A DNA stretch of 64,000 bases, taken from Notolepis coatsorum. Its lineage: Eukaryota > Chordata > Actinopteri > Aulopiformes > Paralepididae. The stretch covers positions 78,702,036-78,766,035 of the forward strand of contig OZ020589.1 of assembly GCA_963971535.1 (NCBI GenBank). Reading direction: 5' to 3'. Shown piece by piece: positions 32,660 through 41,440 of the stretch (the stretch's first letter is position 1; each line of letters opens with the position of its first letter). A program made the position numbers and the translations under genes. The notes beneath the pieces were generated by a model, which ran no database searches, had not been told where the DNA came from, and worked only from the letters and a program-made list of their open reading frames with translations.

Positions 32660-33072
32660 TACTCTAAACAGCCCAAATAGTTTAGAGCCACTTACTCCTA
32701 ACCACCCAATCACAATGAAATCCACCGCAGCCTTGCCTCCACCTGGCAAATTCTAAAGAGAGGATCTGTATGGACGAAAGAGATGACGTCAGGTTCAATA
32801 CTTGACAGAACAATTTTGGAGTAGATGGAAAACGGAGTACCTCCACAGCATCATGACAAGACAGTGCTGGCATAGCACTAAAAGGAACCTGCAGGTCGGT
32901 GATGTAGTCATGGACAATGACGACACTTTGCCATGAAGCCAATGGACGCTTGGGAGAAGTCACCCAGGGCAAAGATGGACTCATGAGTCGGGTCAAGATC
33001 TTACTTGGAGATAAGGGACTGAACCACAAAGGAGAGCGCATCGGCAGGCCCTCCATTATTGCTAGAAGCTGT
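32660..33072 (+). pseudogene. Old BEL/Pao pol C-terminus (DUF5641-like)
   Basis: Reads NSPNSLEPLTPNHPITMKST, then AALPPPGKF, a shift, then QYLTEQFWSRWKTEYL, NLQVGDVVMDND and, in another frame, KILLGDKGLNHKGERIGRPS. This is the C-terminal end of BEL/Pao polyproteins. Stops and at least two shifts are present. A piggyBac element starts at TTAA 33073. Confidence 0.8.
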
Positions 33073-33990
33073 TTAACTGTTTCACGGCCAATCGCGACTA
33101 TAGTCGGGTTATCTCGCCAGCGGTTGAGCGCCAGAACCCAACTATACTCGGGTTTTCGATCGTTTATCGTTTTTTCTTTTATTCGATTTGAACACATCCA
33201 GTGCTGTTCACGCGAGGTCGCTGTGGGCCAGCGCTTTAATGAATGGGGATACATGCCGGTGTTTGCAGTGCTAAAACTATATTAAATATTATAGCTATGG
33301 ATCTAATAATATAGTCGATTGTCATTGAGTTTCTTCCGGTCAAGATGCAAAAAACAGATAATTTGTTCATCCATACATTCCCGTTTTATACCGTGGTGAA
33401 TATGAGTATAGTTTTAGAGTAATTCTGTGTAATCCCAGGAAACGCCGCTAAACAGCGTTTAGTGCATGTCACTAGAAACCGTGCCATTCCTCGCTTGGAT
33501 CAGCAATCAATCCGAAATCAACGCTATATTATCGGTATTATGTTTCATGAAAGGGGGGGGGGGGGGGGTTCTATGCTTCGATCATCACCAACGGTATACG
33601 TTGTAACATGTAACATGTAATAAGTGTAATAACACTTTCGGATCACAACGAACACATGCTCGGATCAAAGCAAGATTGATACCATATAGCACTTACCTTG
33701 ACTAGGATGTACTGCAAAAATAATATTCCAATTATCTGATCGCCATTCCAAGTATTGATGTCGAGCATGTTGCCAACATAATCCACCAAAGTACATGAAT
33801 CGGCGGTGCTTGATTATCTCCAATCCATGTGTTATAAACGTTACTCCTGCCCGAGTAGGAAAACCCGGACCGGACTTAGATCGACGTACAGGCTGAGCCA
33901 GAGAGATTCCAAGGATGTGCAATACCGGCCGCAAGGCGTTAGGCGGCAGTATTGGACATTTGCGATCTCAGACCCATTCAGGACAGCCTG
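33073..33990. mobile_element. piggyBac-type element (copy E) with inverted interior
   Basis: TTAA 33073-33076, then CTGTTTCACGGCCAATCGCG and two TATAGTCGGGTT-like motifs as in copy A. From about 33240 the interior is in the opposite orientation to copy A: it shows CTTACCTTGACTAGGATGTA, AATATTCCAATTATCTGATC and GCAATACCGGCC blocks reversed. No right terminal repeat is seen, so the end is approximate. A G run lies at 33555-33569. Confidence 0.6.
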
Positions 33991-34356
33991 CACAGGTTCA
34001 TATTTGTGATGTTACTAGTTTCAGTGTGTACCTAAAGTGATCAATGTGTTGGGTGGTTTATAGAGATCTATGCCAATTCATGTTTATGAATATCCAGGAC
34101 TTTTATTAGAAGAATTGATAGAGGCCTACTACGGTATGTGTATATGTGGCCTTTATTTTGAAAACAGTGTTGCTGTGTTGCGACTCAACTGCGTTTACAG
34201 TGAAATGTTCAATACGCTAATCAAAAAGGTTTAATGGACCCGTGGGACTTTGCTTGTATATAGAAGAGGAATGTAATACTATGCAAAACGAGAAATAAAC
34301 AGTGATTTTACCAGCAGTAAGTTGCCAGCCACTTTCATATACAGGGATCCGTTACA
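33991..34356 (+). repeat. Probable 3' LTR remnant of the old BEL/Pao element
   Basis: The region has the order expected of an LTR on the plus strand: a TATA-like TGCTTGTATATAGAAGAGG (about 34249-34267), AATAAA (34293-34298), then an end in CCGTTACA followed by the ATTAG duplication. The last 45 bp form the inverted partner of 27659-27703. The upstream LTR boundary cannot be placed. Confidence 0.45.
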
Positions 34357-34375
34357 ATTAGTATAGATACTTTTA

Positions 34376-34851
34376 TTTATTTTTTATCCACTTTTTCTCC
34401 TCTTTTTTCTATTTTTCTCCCATCCCAATTACCCGCTGTGCCAATTCTCCCCTCCCCTGTCTTGAACGTTGCTCGCATATGCCCCCCACTGGCCGGTTGT
34501 AGGGAGGATAGAAGCCTTGCATCACGTGTCCCCTCCGATACACGAGGAGGCAGCCTGTCACATCTTTTCACCTGCCAGCGCGGTCTCTCATTGGCGAGGT
34601 GTAACGTGTGGGAGGCTCACACTACTCCCGCCATTTCCTGTCTCTGCTGTGCAGGCGTCCCCAACCGACCTGTAGGAGTCGCTGTCCACAACGTCCAGAT
34701 TACCACCCATCGACTTCCACCCGCTAACTCTGCCAATTGAGTTAGTATGACGACTGGCCCAAGCCGGAGGCAACGCAGACAGCCGGAGTCGAAACCGGTG
34801 TCTCTTGCATTGGTGACGAGCGCAATGTCCGCTGCGCCACCCAGCCGCCCT
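34376..34851 (-). mobile_element. tRNA-derived fish SINE beside the old BEL/Pao element
   Basis: The minus strand opens GGCGGCTGGGTGGCGCAGCG, with B-box-like GGTTTCGACTCCGG and an A-rich end. The target duplication GTATAGATACTTTTA is at 34361-34375 and 34852-34866. The left duplication overlaps the last base of the ATTAG repeat, so the SINE arrived after the BEL/Pao element. Confidence 0.9.
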
Positions 34852-34866
34852 GTATAGATACTTTTA

Positions 34867-34917
34867 GAATAATCCGTATTTTCTATGAGTTGATTGGATG
34901 CGTGACCGGAGCACGGA

Positions 34918-35007
<90 letters not shown>

Positions 35008-35222
35008 CACACGCTTTGCGTAGTGGGCGTGTCAACAGTGTCGGCTGGAATACACACTAAGGTATTTTCCACATCGTCTGTTGGTGATTCTGCCTAAAGC
35101 CAGGACTCGAGCGTTTCACTCCATTTGCGACAAAAATAGATTATTTAGGAGCACATGTGAGTAAAGATTATATAAGCTGACAGTTCAATGACCTAAACTA
35201 ACGTTAGCTGCTAATGTAGGGT
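34867..35222. repeat. (GT)n microsatellite in otherwise unassigned sequence
   Basis: A pure GT run of about 83 bp occupies 34919-35001. The rest shows nothing recognisable. Confidence 0.85.
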
Positions 35223-35614
35223 ACCTATCCACTCACTCACCCCACAACTATCTATACACCCATACCTATCCACTCACTCACCCCACAACTCTCTATATAC
35301 ACCCATACCTATCCGCACTCACTCACCCCATAACTCTCTATATACACCCATACCTATCCACTCACTCACCCCACAACTCTCTATATACACCCATACCTAT
35401 CCGCACTCACTCACCCCATAACTCTATATACACCCATACCTATCCACTCACTCACCCCACAACTATCTATACACCCATACATATCCACTCACTCACTCCA
35501 CAACTATCTATATACACCCATACCTATCCACTCACTCACCCCACAACTCTCTATCTCTCTATATAATGTACACCCATACCTATCCACTCACTCACTCACC
35601 CCATAACTCTCTAT
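35223..35614. repeat. About 43-bp minisatellite, nine units
   Basis: Units of the form ACCTATCCACTCACTCACCC followed by CACAACTCTCTATATACACC and CAT, with variants missing TATA, with CCGCACTC for CCACTC, or with CCATAAC for CCACAAC. Copies alternate in type, suggesting duplication of two-unit blocks. Confidence 0.9.
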
Positions 35615-35981
35615 GTAGCAGGCCCTCGAATTAAGACAACGATTCTCAAACTGATGGGGGGGTCGCCAGATGATAAAAAAATTATTATTATTATATTTTT
35701 TTATGCAGTCAGGCATAAATTATTATTATTATTATTAACCAGGAGATCACTGCAACTCACACAAGTTGGAGAACTATCTCTCTCTCTCTTGCTCTCACAC
35801 ACACACACAAAGGGAGCCGCATGTGATTGGTGGAGGCGGGACCCTTACAAAAAACAAAAGATCCATCAAAATCAGTGTTGTTGCTTATCATTGACACATG
35901 CTAGCCTGTAATAATCCCCCCCAGAAAAATCTACTTTGCATTTGATATATTGCAAATATATGCCATCACACACACTGGCAT

Positions 35982-37119
35982 TTAAAGGGGAGATGAAGCA
36001 TAGTGATATAAACATAGTCATAGCATCAAATTAGAATTTAGATAAGCCACAGAAGAAATCACGTTATAAAAATAAGCAGTTTCTAAGAAAAAACTATTTG
36101 TTATGTCCTTTTTTGAAGCATTTATCAACATGGGCGCCGCCATTTTGTTTGGTGACGTCACGGTGTTGGTTTGGTCTGGCTCCTGCTGGGTAGCTGCCTA
36201 GTAAACATGGAGTGTCAGTAAATGCAACGTTGCCTACCAAACAACGGGACCGTGGTGGTTCTTTTTGTATTGCTCCTGGCTGTTCAAACTAATTTTACCG
36301 TGTGAAAGAGAGGAAAGTTGGTTCATTTCCACAAACTACCAGTGAAAAAAACAGTGTTGTTCAACCACCGTCGCGGGGCATTTAGCTACCAGGCTACCTA
36401 GCTCCAGTTAAACCACCGTCGCGGGGCATTTAGCTACCTGGCTACCTAGCTCCAGTTCAACCACCGTCGTGGGGCATTTAGCTACCTGGCTACCTAGCTC
36501 CAGTTCAACCACCGTCGCGGGGCATTTAGCTACCTGGCTACCTAGCTCCAGTTCAGCTAACTAGCTACATGCAGCTGGGTTAGCCGGCTAGTTGGCTTTG
36601 AATCCCGGCTGCGGCTAGGTAGCCAGGTAGCTAAATGCCCCGCGACGGTGGTTGAACTGGAGCTAGGTAGCCAGGTAGCTAAATGCCCCGCGACGGTGGT
36701 TGAACTGGAGCTAGGTAGCCAGGTAGCTAAATGCCCCGCGACGGTGGTTGAACAACACTGTTTTTTTCACTGGTAGTTTGTGGAAATGAACCAACTTTCC
36801 TCTCTTTCACACGGTAAAATTTGTTTGAACAGCCAGGAGCAATACAAAAAGAACCACCGCGGTCCTGTTGTTTGGTAGGCAACGTTGCATTTACTGACAC
36901 TCCATGTTTACTAGGCAGCTACCCAGCAGGAGCCAGACCAAACCAACACCGTGACGTCAGCAACAAAATGGCGGCGCCCATGGGGAAAACAGGGAAATTA
37001 TATTTGGTTTTTCAGATAAATAAGCAGGATTTCACATTTGATTATAGGACCCTGTCTTACACAAGGTACACAACAAACAAACTAGGATCACATTGTTCAA
37101 TGCTTCATCTCCCCTTTAA
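35982..37119. mobile_element. Palindromic TTAA element with mirrored THAP-domain remnants (Kolobok-like)
   Basis: TTAA at 35982-35985 and 37116-37119 with inverted ends AGGGGAGATGAAGCA. Inside, from GGGCGCCGCCATTTTG (36132) to its complement (about 36980), two arms of roughly 400 bp mirror each other. Both arms carry 48-bp tandem units (CAACCACCGTCGCGGGGCAT and TTAGCTACCTGGCTACCTAG), four on the left and three on the right. In each arm a segment reads CIAPGCSN then, after a shift, VHFHKLPV, the opening of a THAP zinc finger (C-x4-C then HKLP). Kolobok transposons have TTAA targets and THAP domains, hence the name, which is inferred. Confidence 0.75.
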
Positions 37120-37383
37120 AGGGTTAGAATTATAAAATGAATATGTGGTGTTATGATCAGGGCTGAAGTTGAATAAAAGATTGTATTTTTTTTCAATCTG
37201 ACATTACAAAAAAACAGAAAATCCATCAAAATCAGTGTTGTTGCTAATCATACATTATGCTAAGCCTGTTTTTTAACTGCTTAAAAAGTGGCCTGACTGG
37301 GGCTATATTTCGCACTATATTTCCTGGCCTGAATGATTTCCCCAGTCCGGCCCTGTTTAAAAGCCTCCAATGCTTATTAGTGT

Positions 37384-38090
37384 GATTTGATTTGATTTGA
37401 TTTGATATTTTTTATTTTCGTGTCTTACATACAGATGTATGCCCAGCCCATATGGGCTTACAAGACACATAACAATAAGTATATAATAATATACTTTACC
37501 AATTACTTAACAAATGACATAGACCAAGATGGCCATAAAAAAAGAAAAATACAAGAAAATACAATAAAACGTAATATAACACAAGCTGTACTCAATGTAA
37601 ATAAACAGAAAAACAGAAAAACAAGGTGAATTCAAATACAATTATATAGGATACAGTGTGTTTTGTCTCAGGTGCCATGCCTTCTCCAAAAATCCTGCAA
37701 AACCGAAGATGTCCTCCACAAAAAAACAACTCAACATACAGCTCTCAGACTGCCAAAACAAATCTGGGTTTGCAATTTGAATTTTTTCAAATAAAGCCCT
37801 CCTCAAAGTGGTGTACAAAGGGCAATAAAAAACAAAATGATATTCATCCTCCACCACTCCCAGATCACACAGAACACACAGCCGCTCCTCCTCAGGTTTA
37901 CCCTGGAATCTACCCACTTCCACAGCCAATGGCAGGGTGCCAGATCTCAACTGGGCACACAGAGACCTCCGTCTTCTCTTTAAGTTTAACATTACATAAG
38001 GTTCAGTAAAATACTCATTTTTAATTGCAATATATTTTCTAAGTTTAGTGTGTGTGCGTTTGAACGTTTGCATGTTTCAACCATACATTT
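37384..38090 (-). pseudogene. LINE remnant: C-terminus of an RT ORF with zinc-knuckle-like end
   Basis: On the minus strand, 38073 to 37642 reads IKNEYFTEPYVMLNLKRRRR, SLCAQLRSGTLPLAVEVGRF, then EEERLCVLCDLGVVEDEYHF, VFYCPLY, ending FLEKAWHLRQNTLYPI and stop. The C-x2-C ... H-x4-C pattern is a known C-terminal feature of several fish non-LTR elements. A 3' UTR follows, ending in an (AAATC)n tail at 37384-37406. The frame is open for 143 codons; the rest of the ORF is missing (5' truncation). Confidence 0.75.
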
Positions 38091-38174
38091 CAATTTATAA
38101 AAAACAAAAAAAGAAAAAAAATGTACCTCCTATAATAGTTGGGGGTCGCGGCCTGAAAAGTTTGGGAACCCCTG

Positions 38175-39012
38175 ACCTAGATCCCTGATTCATACATCCC
38201 CACATGGTGTTTCATTGGTAAGCCACAGTCATTGGCTACAACGATCCACAATCATTTTCGATATCGGATCTAGATTGACGGAACTACTGCGCCAAAAGTC
38301 GGGAGTGGTATTTTGCGCAATACCGTGTACTTTGGACAAGCCTCAAATACAGGCATGTAACTCGAGAACCACTGAACGGATTTTGTCGGATTTTGTCGCT
38401 ATCGACAGGCAACAAATAAGCCTTCAATTCGATATATATATTGTATTACAAAATATGCACACCCGAGCCACTAGGGGTCGCCAAAGTGCCGGTTGCAAAA
38501 AGTCCGAAAAACTTCCCATATGTGGGACATTGCATGCTAAGAGGTTGGAAACAAGGACGCGGCAAGGGGGGGTGCGGCGGGGGCTGCAGCACCCCCTGCT
38601 GGCGGGGAGTGTAACTGCAACTGCAAGGTTGTTTTGGCCTTTATTCCATTGTAATACCGAGGCTACTCAATGTCACTGAGCGAGCGGCACTGCAGATTTA
38701 CCCTACTCTTGGAATTCATTGGCAGATCCTCATAGGGGCGCTGTCTCGATAATGCAGTGTTATTAAAGAAGCCGCAAGCGTGTAGCCGACGCATGAACCA
38801 GTTGGGATTCGAATAGACGCGGCCTGGAAGCCTGGAAGCGTCAACGCGGAACTGGAAATCCGTTGGTAAAAGAAATAGCGGCCTGGAATAGTTTTTGGGA
38901 CAATTCGCAGTAAAGGAATATATCTGTCGGCGATGTTGTATGCGGGAACGAATTGCAGAGAGGGAGGACTGACTGAAGTGGAGAGTGCGTTTACTTGTGT
39001 CTCAGAAAAGAA
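38175..39012. other. Intronic sequence without recognisable feature
   Basis: A 154-codon frame at 38215-38679 has no domain I recognise and no tail or terminal repeats around it. The composition is less AT-rich than its surroundings, so it could be the 5' part of an unknown element connected with the small ORF that follows. Confidence 0.35.
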
Positions 39013-39180
39013 ATGTCTCAAAAACGAATATCTGATTTCTTTAATAATAATAACCTGGACTTGCTGCATATACATCAGGATATTCTGGACTCACTGGACA
39101 TTCATGTTGTCATGAAGGAGTTTATTTCCACCACTCCTGAACGCAAGACCACCATCGGTGTTCTACCGTCTCCGGAATAG
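39013..39180 (+). CDS. Small ORF with a PCNA-box-like N-terminus, unknown
   Basis: The 55-codon frame begins MSQKRISDFFNNNNLDLLHI. The segment QKRISDFF fits the PIP-box pattern Q-x-x-I-x-x-F-F that binds PCNA. It then reads TTPERKTTIGVLPSPE and stops at 39178-39180, with a GTAATG just after the stop that could be a splice donor. I do not recognise the family. It might be the first exon of a DNA-transposon gene, or chance. Nothing downstream continues it. Confidence 0.25.
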   Translation: MSQKRISDFFNNNNLDLLHIHQDILDSLDIHVVMKEFISTTPERKTTIGVLPSPE

Positions 39181-39230
39181 GTAATGTGTGTTTATTATCG
39201 CTCCTGCGGGGATTGTTGTTGTGACAGTCA

Positions 39231-39232
39231 GT

Positions 39233-39262
<30 letters not shown>
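39231..39262. repeat. (CA)n microsatellite
   Basis: About 14 CA units in a row. Surrounding sequence to 39560 is unremarkable and AT-rich in part. Confidence 0.85.
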
Positions 39263-39266
<4 letters not shown>

Positions 39267-39559
39267 TCCTGTGCGGTGTGCGAAACGAAACTGCTGCATT
39301 TCGTGTGTGAACTGTCCACATGTTGGTGTTCAAGTTTGTCTGTTGTAGTGTATAATATTGATCTTTCAAATGAATGGAAAATCACGAATGATGCGCTTCG
39401 CGCATGCATTTAATATGACGTTATTATTATTATTTATCTCTGACTCCGACCGCCGCACCCCCAAGTCTGACTCACTTCCCGCGTGCCTGGTTGGAAATGT
39501 ATTTTATTTTAATTAATCTTCCAGGTATTTTACTTTGAAAAATTGCCACTTCCACCCGC

Positions 39560-39816
39560 CCCTCACTCTTGTCTCCTGCCATAATGCTCCCCTTCACATA
39601 ATTCACTCACAGGTCCTATACAACAAGAGGTGCAAATCCAGAGCCTGCAGAATAATGAAAGACCCACACCACCCCAACAACAACCTGTTCAAGCTGCTGC
39701 GGTCAGGCAAACGCCTGCGAACACCAGCAACTAGGACAGAGAGACTTCGGCTCAGCTTCTTCCCCCAGGCCATCAGAGCCTTGAACACTGAACTCTCCAC
39801 ACACAAGCACACATGA
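39560..39816 (+). pseudogene. LINE RT-ORF C-terminal remnant
   Basis: Frame 39535-39816 reads KSRACRIMKDPHHPNNNLFK, LLRSGKRLRTPATRTERLRL and SFFPQAIRALNTELSTHK, then a stop. The order HP-x-N-x-LF ... SGKR ... R-T-x-R-L-x-x-SFFPQAI-x-x-LN is the end of the RT polyprotein in several CR1/L2-like fish LINEs. It is followed by CA-rich sequence to the LTR of BEL/Pao copy 2. Confidence 0.7.
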
Positions 39817-39948
39817 GCACACACACAACACACACACTGTACACGCTCACACACTAGCAGCCACTTTAACATGAGCACACACACACTCATGCTGCACATG
39901 CTCACACTTATGGTCACTTTACAAAAGGAAAGGTCACTTTAAGAATAG

Positions 39949-41347
39949 TGTAACTGAGGGGTACAATTCCCTGACTGTATTGTTAGATATGATATTTAAT
40001 ACCACTACCTCATGTACTTTAACTTCTGGCCACCCAGTACAAGATATAAGTATGATGAACACTTTCCCACCTGATGAAACGAACCAACACAAATGTACCA
40101 AATCGAAAGTTTAATACAGCAAAGGGTGTATACAACGATCACTTAATTACATTTATGATTTGAAATATGGAATATGCACTTTTATGGCAAATGAGTATTC
40201 GTAGGTAAATCAACATTGAATGTCCAATCTCTGGTTGCGCAGGGAGTAAGTATACAACCTGGAATATTTAGGAAACGATAGCGATGGTACTTAAATGATT
40301 ATAGCTGGATACACTAAGGGGGGGGGGGGTCCCGCTGGTTGTAAGACAGTAGGAGGGGGGGGTTAGAGAAGCCGCTGGCGGTATCCCATCTGGCCGACGG
40401 TGTCTTGGGAGAATCCAAAGTCTTGGACACGGTGCCCACAGAACCTCGGGCCGCAGACGAATACAGCTGGACCCTCTGTGGAACGGTATCTGCCGGTCCA
40501 CAACGGAGAGACGTGGTGCGACCTCACGTGTAGAGCGCCGCCTCACCTGGAGTCCTCTCCGGGGGGTAATTCCAACACTCGGCAGTGTTGGCCTTTATCC
40601 ATGGAATAATCAAAGCACACAAAGCATAATCCAAGCCGTGGAAGGCTCGACGTCGTCTGGGTAGAGTAATCCAATATACAGGTCCAGTCGCTCTTGGCCC
40701 GGAGCTCCTCGGATGCAATCACCACTAGGGGTCTGACCAGCCTGGTTAAGCGTCCAGATAACGTCAGGAACGATGGGGGTACTGATAACTGTAGGACTCT
40801 AACCGAACGATGCACCATACATAAATAGACTATTATTAGCTTAATAGAATACGTCCAACTCGACGGTATGGTGCCAAACTATGACCATTCAACTATTAAT
40901 CTACACGATATCTCAATGCCTATTCTGGGCCAAGTAGGCCTTACTACACCGCACGTGCGTCGTGGGGAGGCTTTTGTGTCTGTCACTCTGTTGGAGGGTA
41001 AAGAACTGGACTAAAAGAAAGTTCTACTTTACGAGCGCCATATATATATGCGCTATGAACAAATAGTACCATTCGTATTTCGCCCGGCATATTACTGCGC
41101 GGAACCGGGGGTTGCCTCGACATATTAGGCGGCACGATTGAACTTGGACCTAGGGGTATGGCAACCTGCCGCCAGGTTCTCGTCCAATGGTAGAATGAAA
41201 CTATTATGGGCTGTTTAGTAGAAACGGGGATATTCAATGCATATTGTACAAGGAATATACAGGGGATATCAAACGATATACAAATACAATTAAATATATA
41301 TATATAAATAAATATACATATTCGGTTTAATCTGATCCTTCACAACA
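39949..41347 (-). repeat. BEL/Pao copy 2, 3' LTR
   Basis: 1399 bp. Compared with 54609-56006 I see TTTTGTGTC versus TTTTGCGTC, GACATATTAG versus GACATGTTAG, CTGCCGCC versus CTGGCGCC and one 1-bp indel (AAGGAATATA versus AAGGATATA). It differs from the copy 1 LTRs at many more places, so the copies are separate sublineages. Confidence 0.94.
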
Positions 41348-41363
41348 GCCGCCCCCTAATTAG
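41348..41363 (-). promoter_or_regulatory. Purine-rich tract next to the 3' LTR, copy 2
   Basis: Minus-strand TAGGGGGCGGC directly before the LTR, the same as in copy 1. Confidence 0.65.
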
Positions 41364-41440
41364 TCCCACCTAATTAGCTAAGCAGAGACAGATTAACCGC
41401 ACTGTCTTCCACTCAAGGTCCGCTGTAAGGGTCAGTCAAC

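Larger units (their letters stand above)
27659..34356 (+). mobile_element. Old BEL/Pao-derived composite bounded by a 45-bp inverted repeat
   Basis: The ends are TGTAACGGATGCCCGTATAT... on the left and, reversed on the right, TGTAACGGATCCCTGTATAT..., 43 of 45 bases identical over 27659-27703 and 34312-34356. ATTAG flanks both sides (27654-27658, 34357-34361), a 5-bp target duplication. Inside is a plus-strand BEL/Pao pol in pieces, directly fused to the left end, so 5' LTR, gag and protease are gone. Later insertions, each listed: LINE tail, two piggyBac elements, a TATAGCGC repeat and a hAT MITE. Confidence 0.75.
35638..38174. mobile_element. Possible old hAT element hosting later insertions
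   Basis: The right end, read inward on the minus strand, is CAGGGGTTCCCAAACTTTTC followed by AGGCCGCGACCCCC, a typical hAT end. The left end CAACGATTCTCAAACTGATG then GGGGGGTCGCC is a degenerate counterpart. The palindromic TTAA element and a LINE remnant lie inside. No target duplication is seen, so the pairing is tentative. A direct repeat (ATCCATCAAAATCAGTGTTG at about 35863 and 37220) lies on both sides of the palindromic element. Confidence 0.4.

Noticed and set aside
38215-38679. 154-codon frame as a host gene
   Set aside because: No recognised domain, no start context or splice structure supporting it, and it is placed among repeats.
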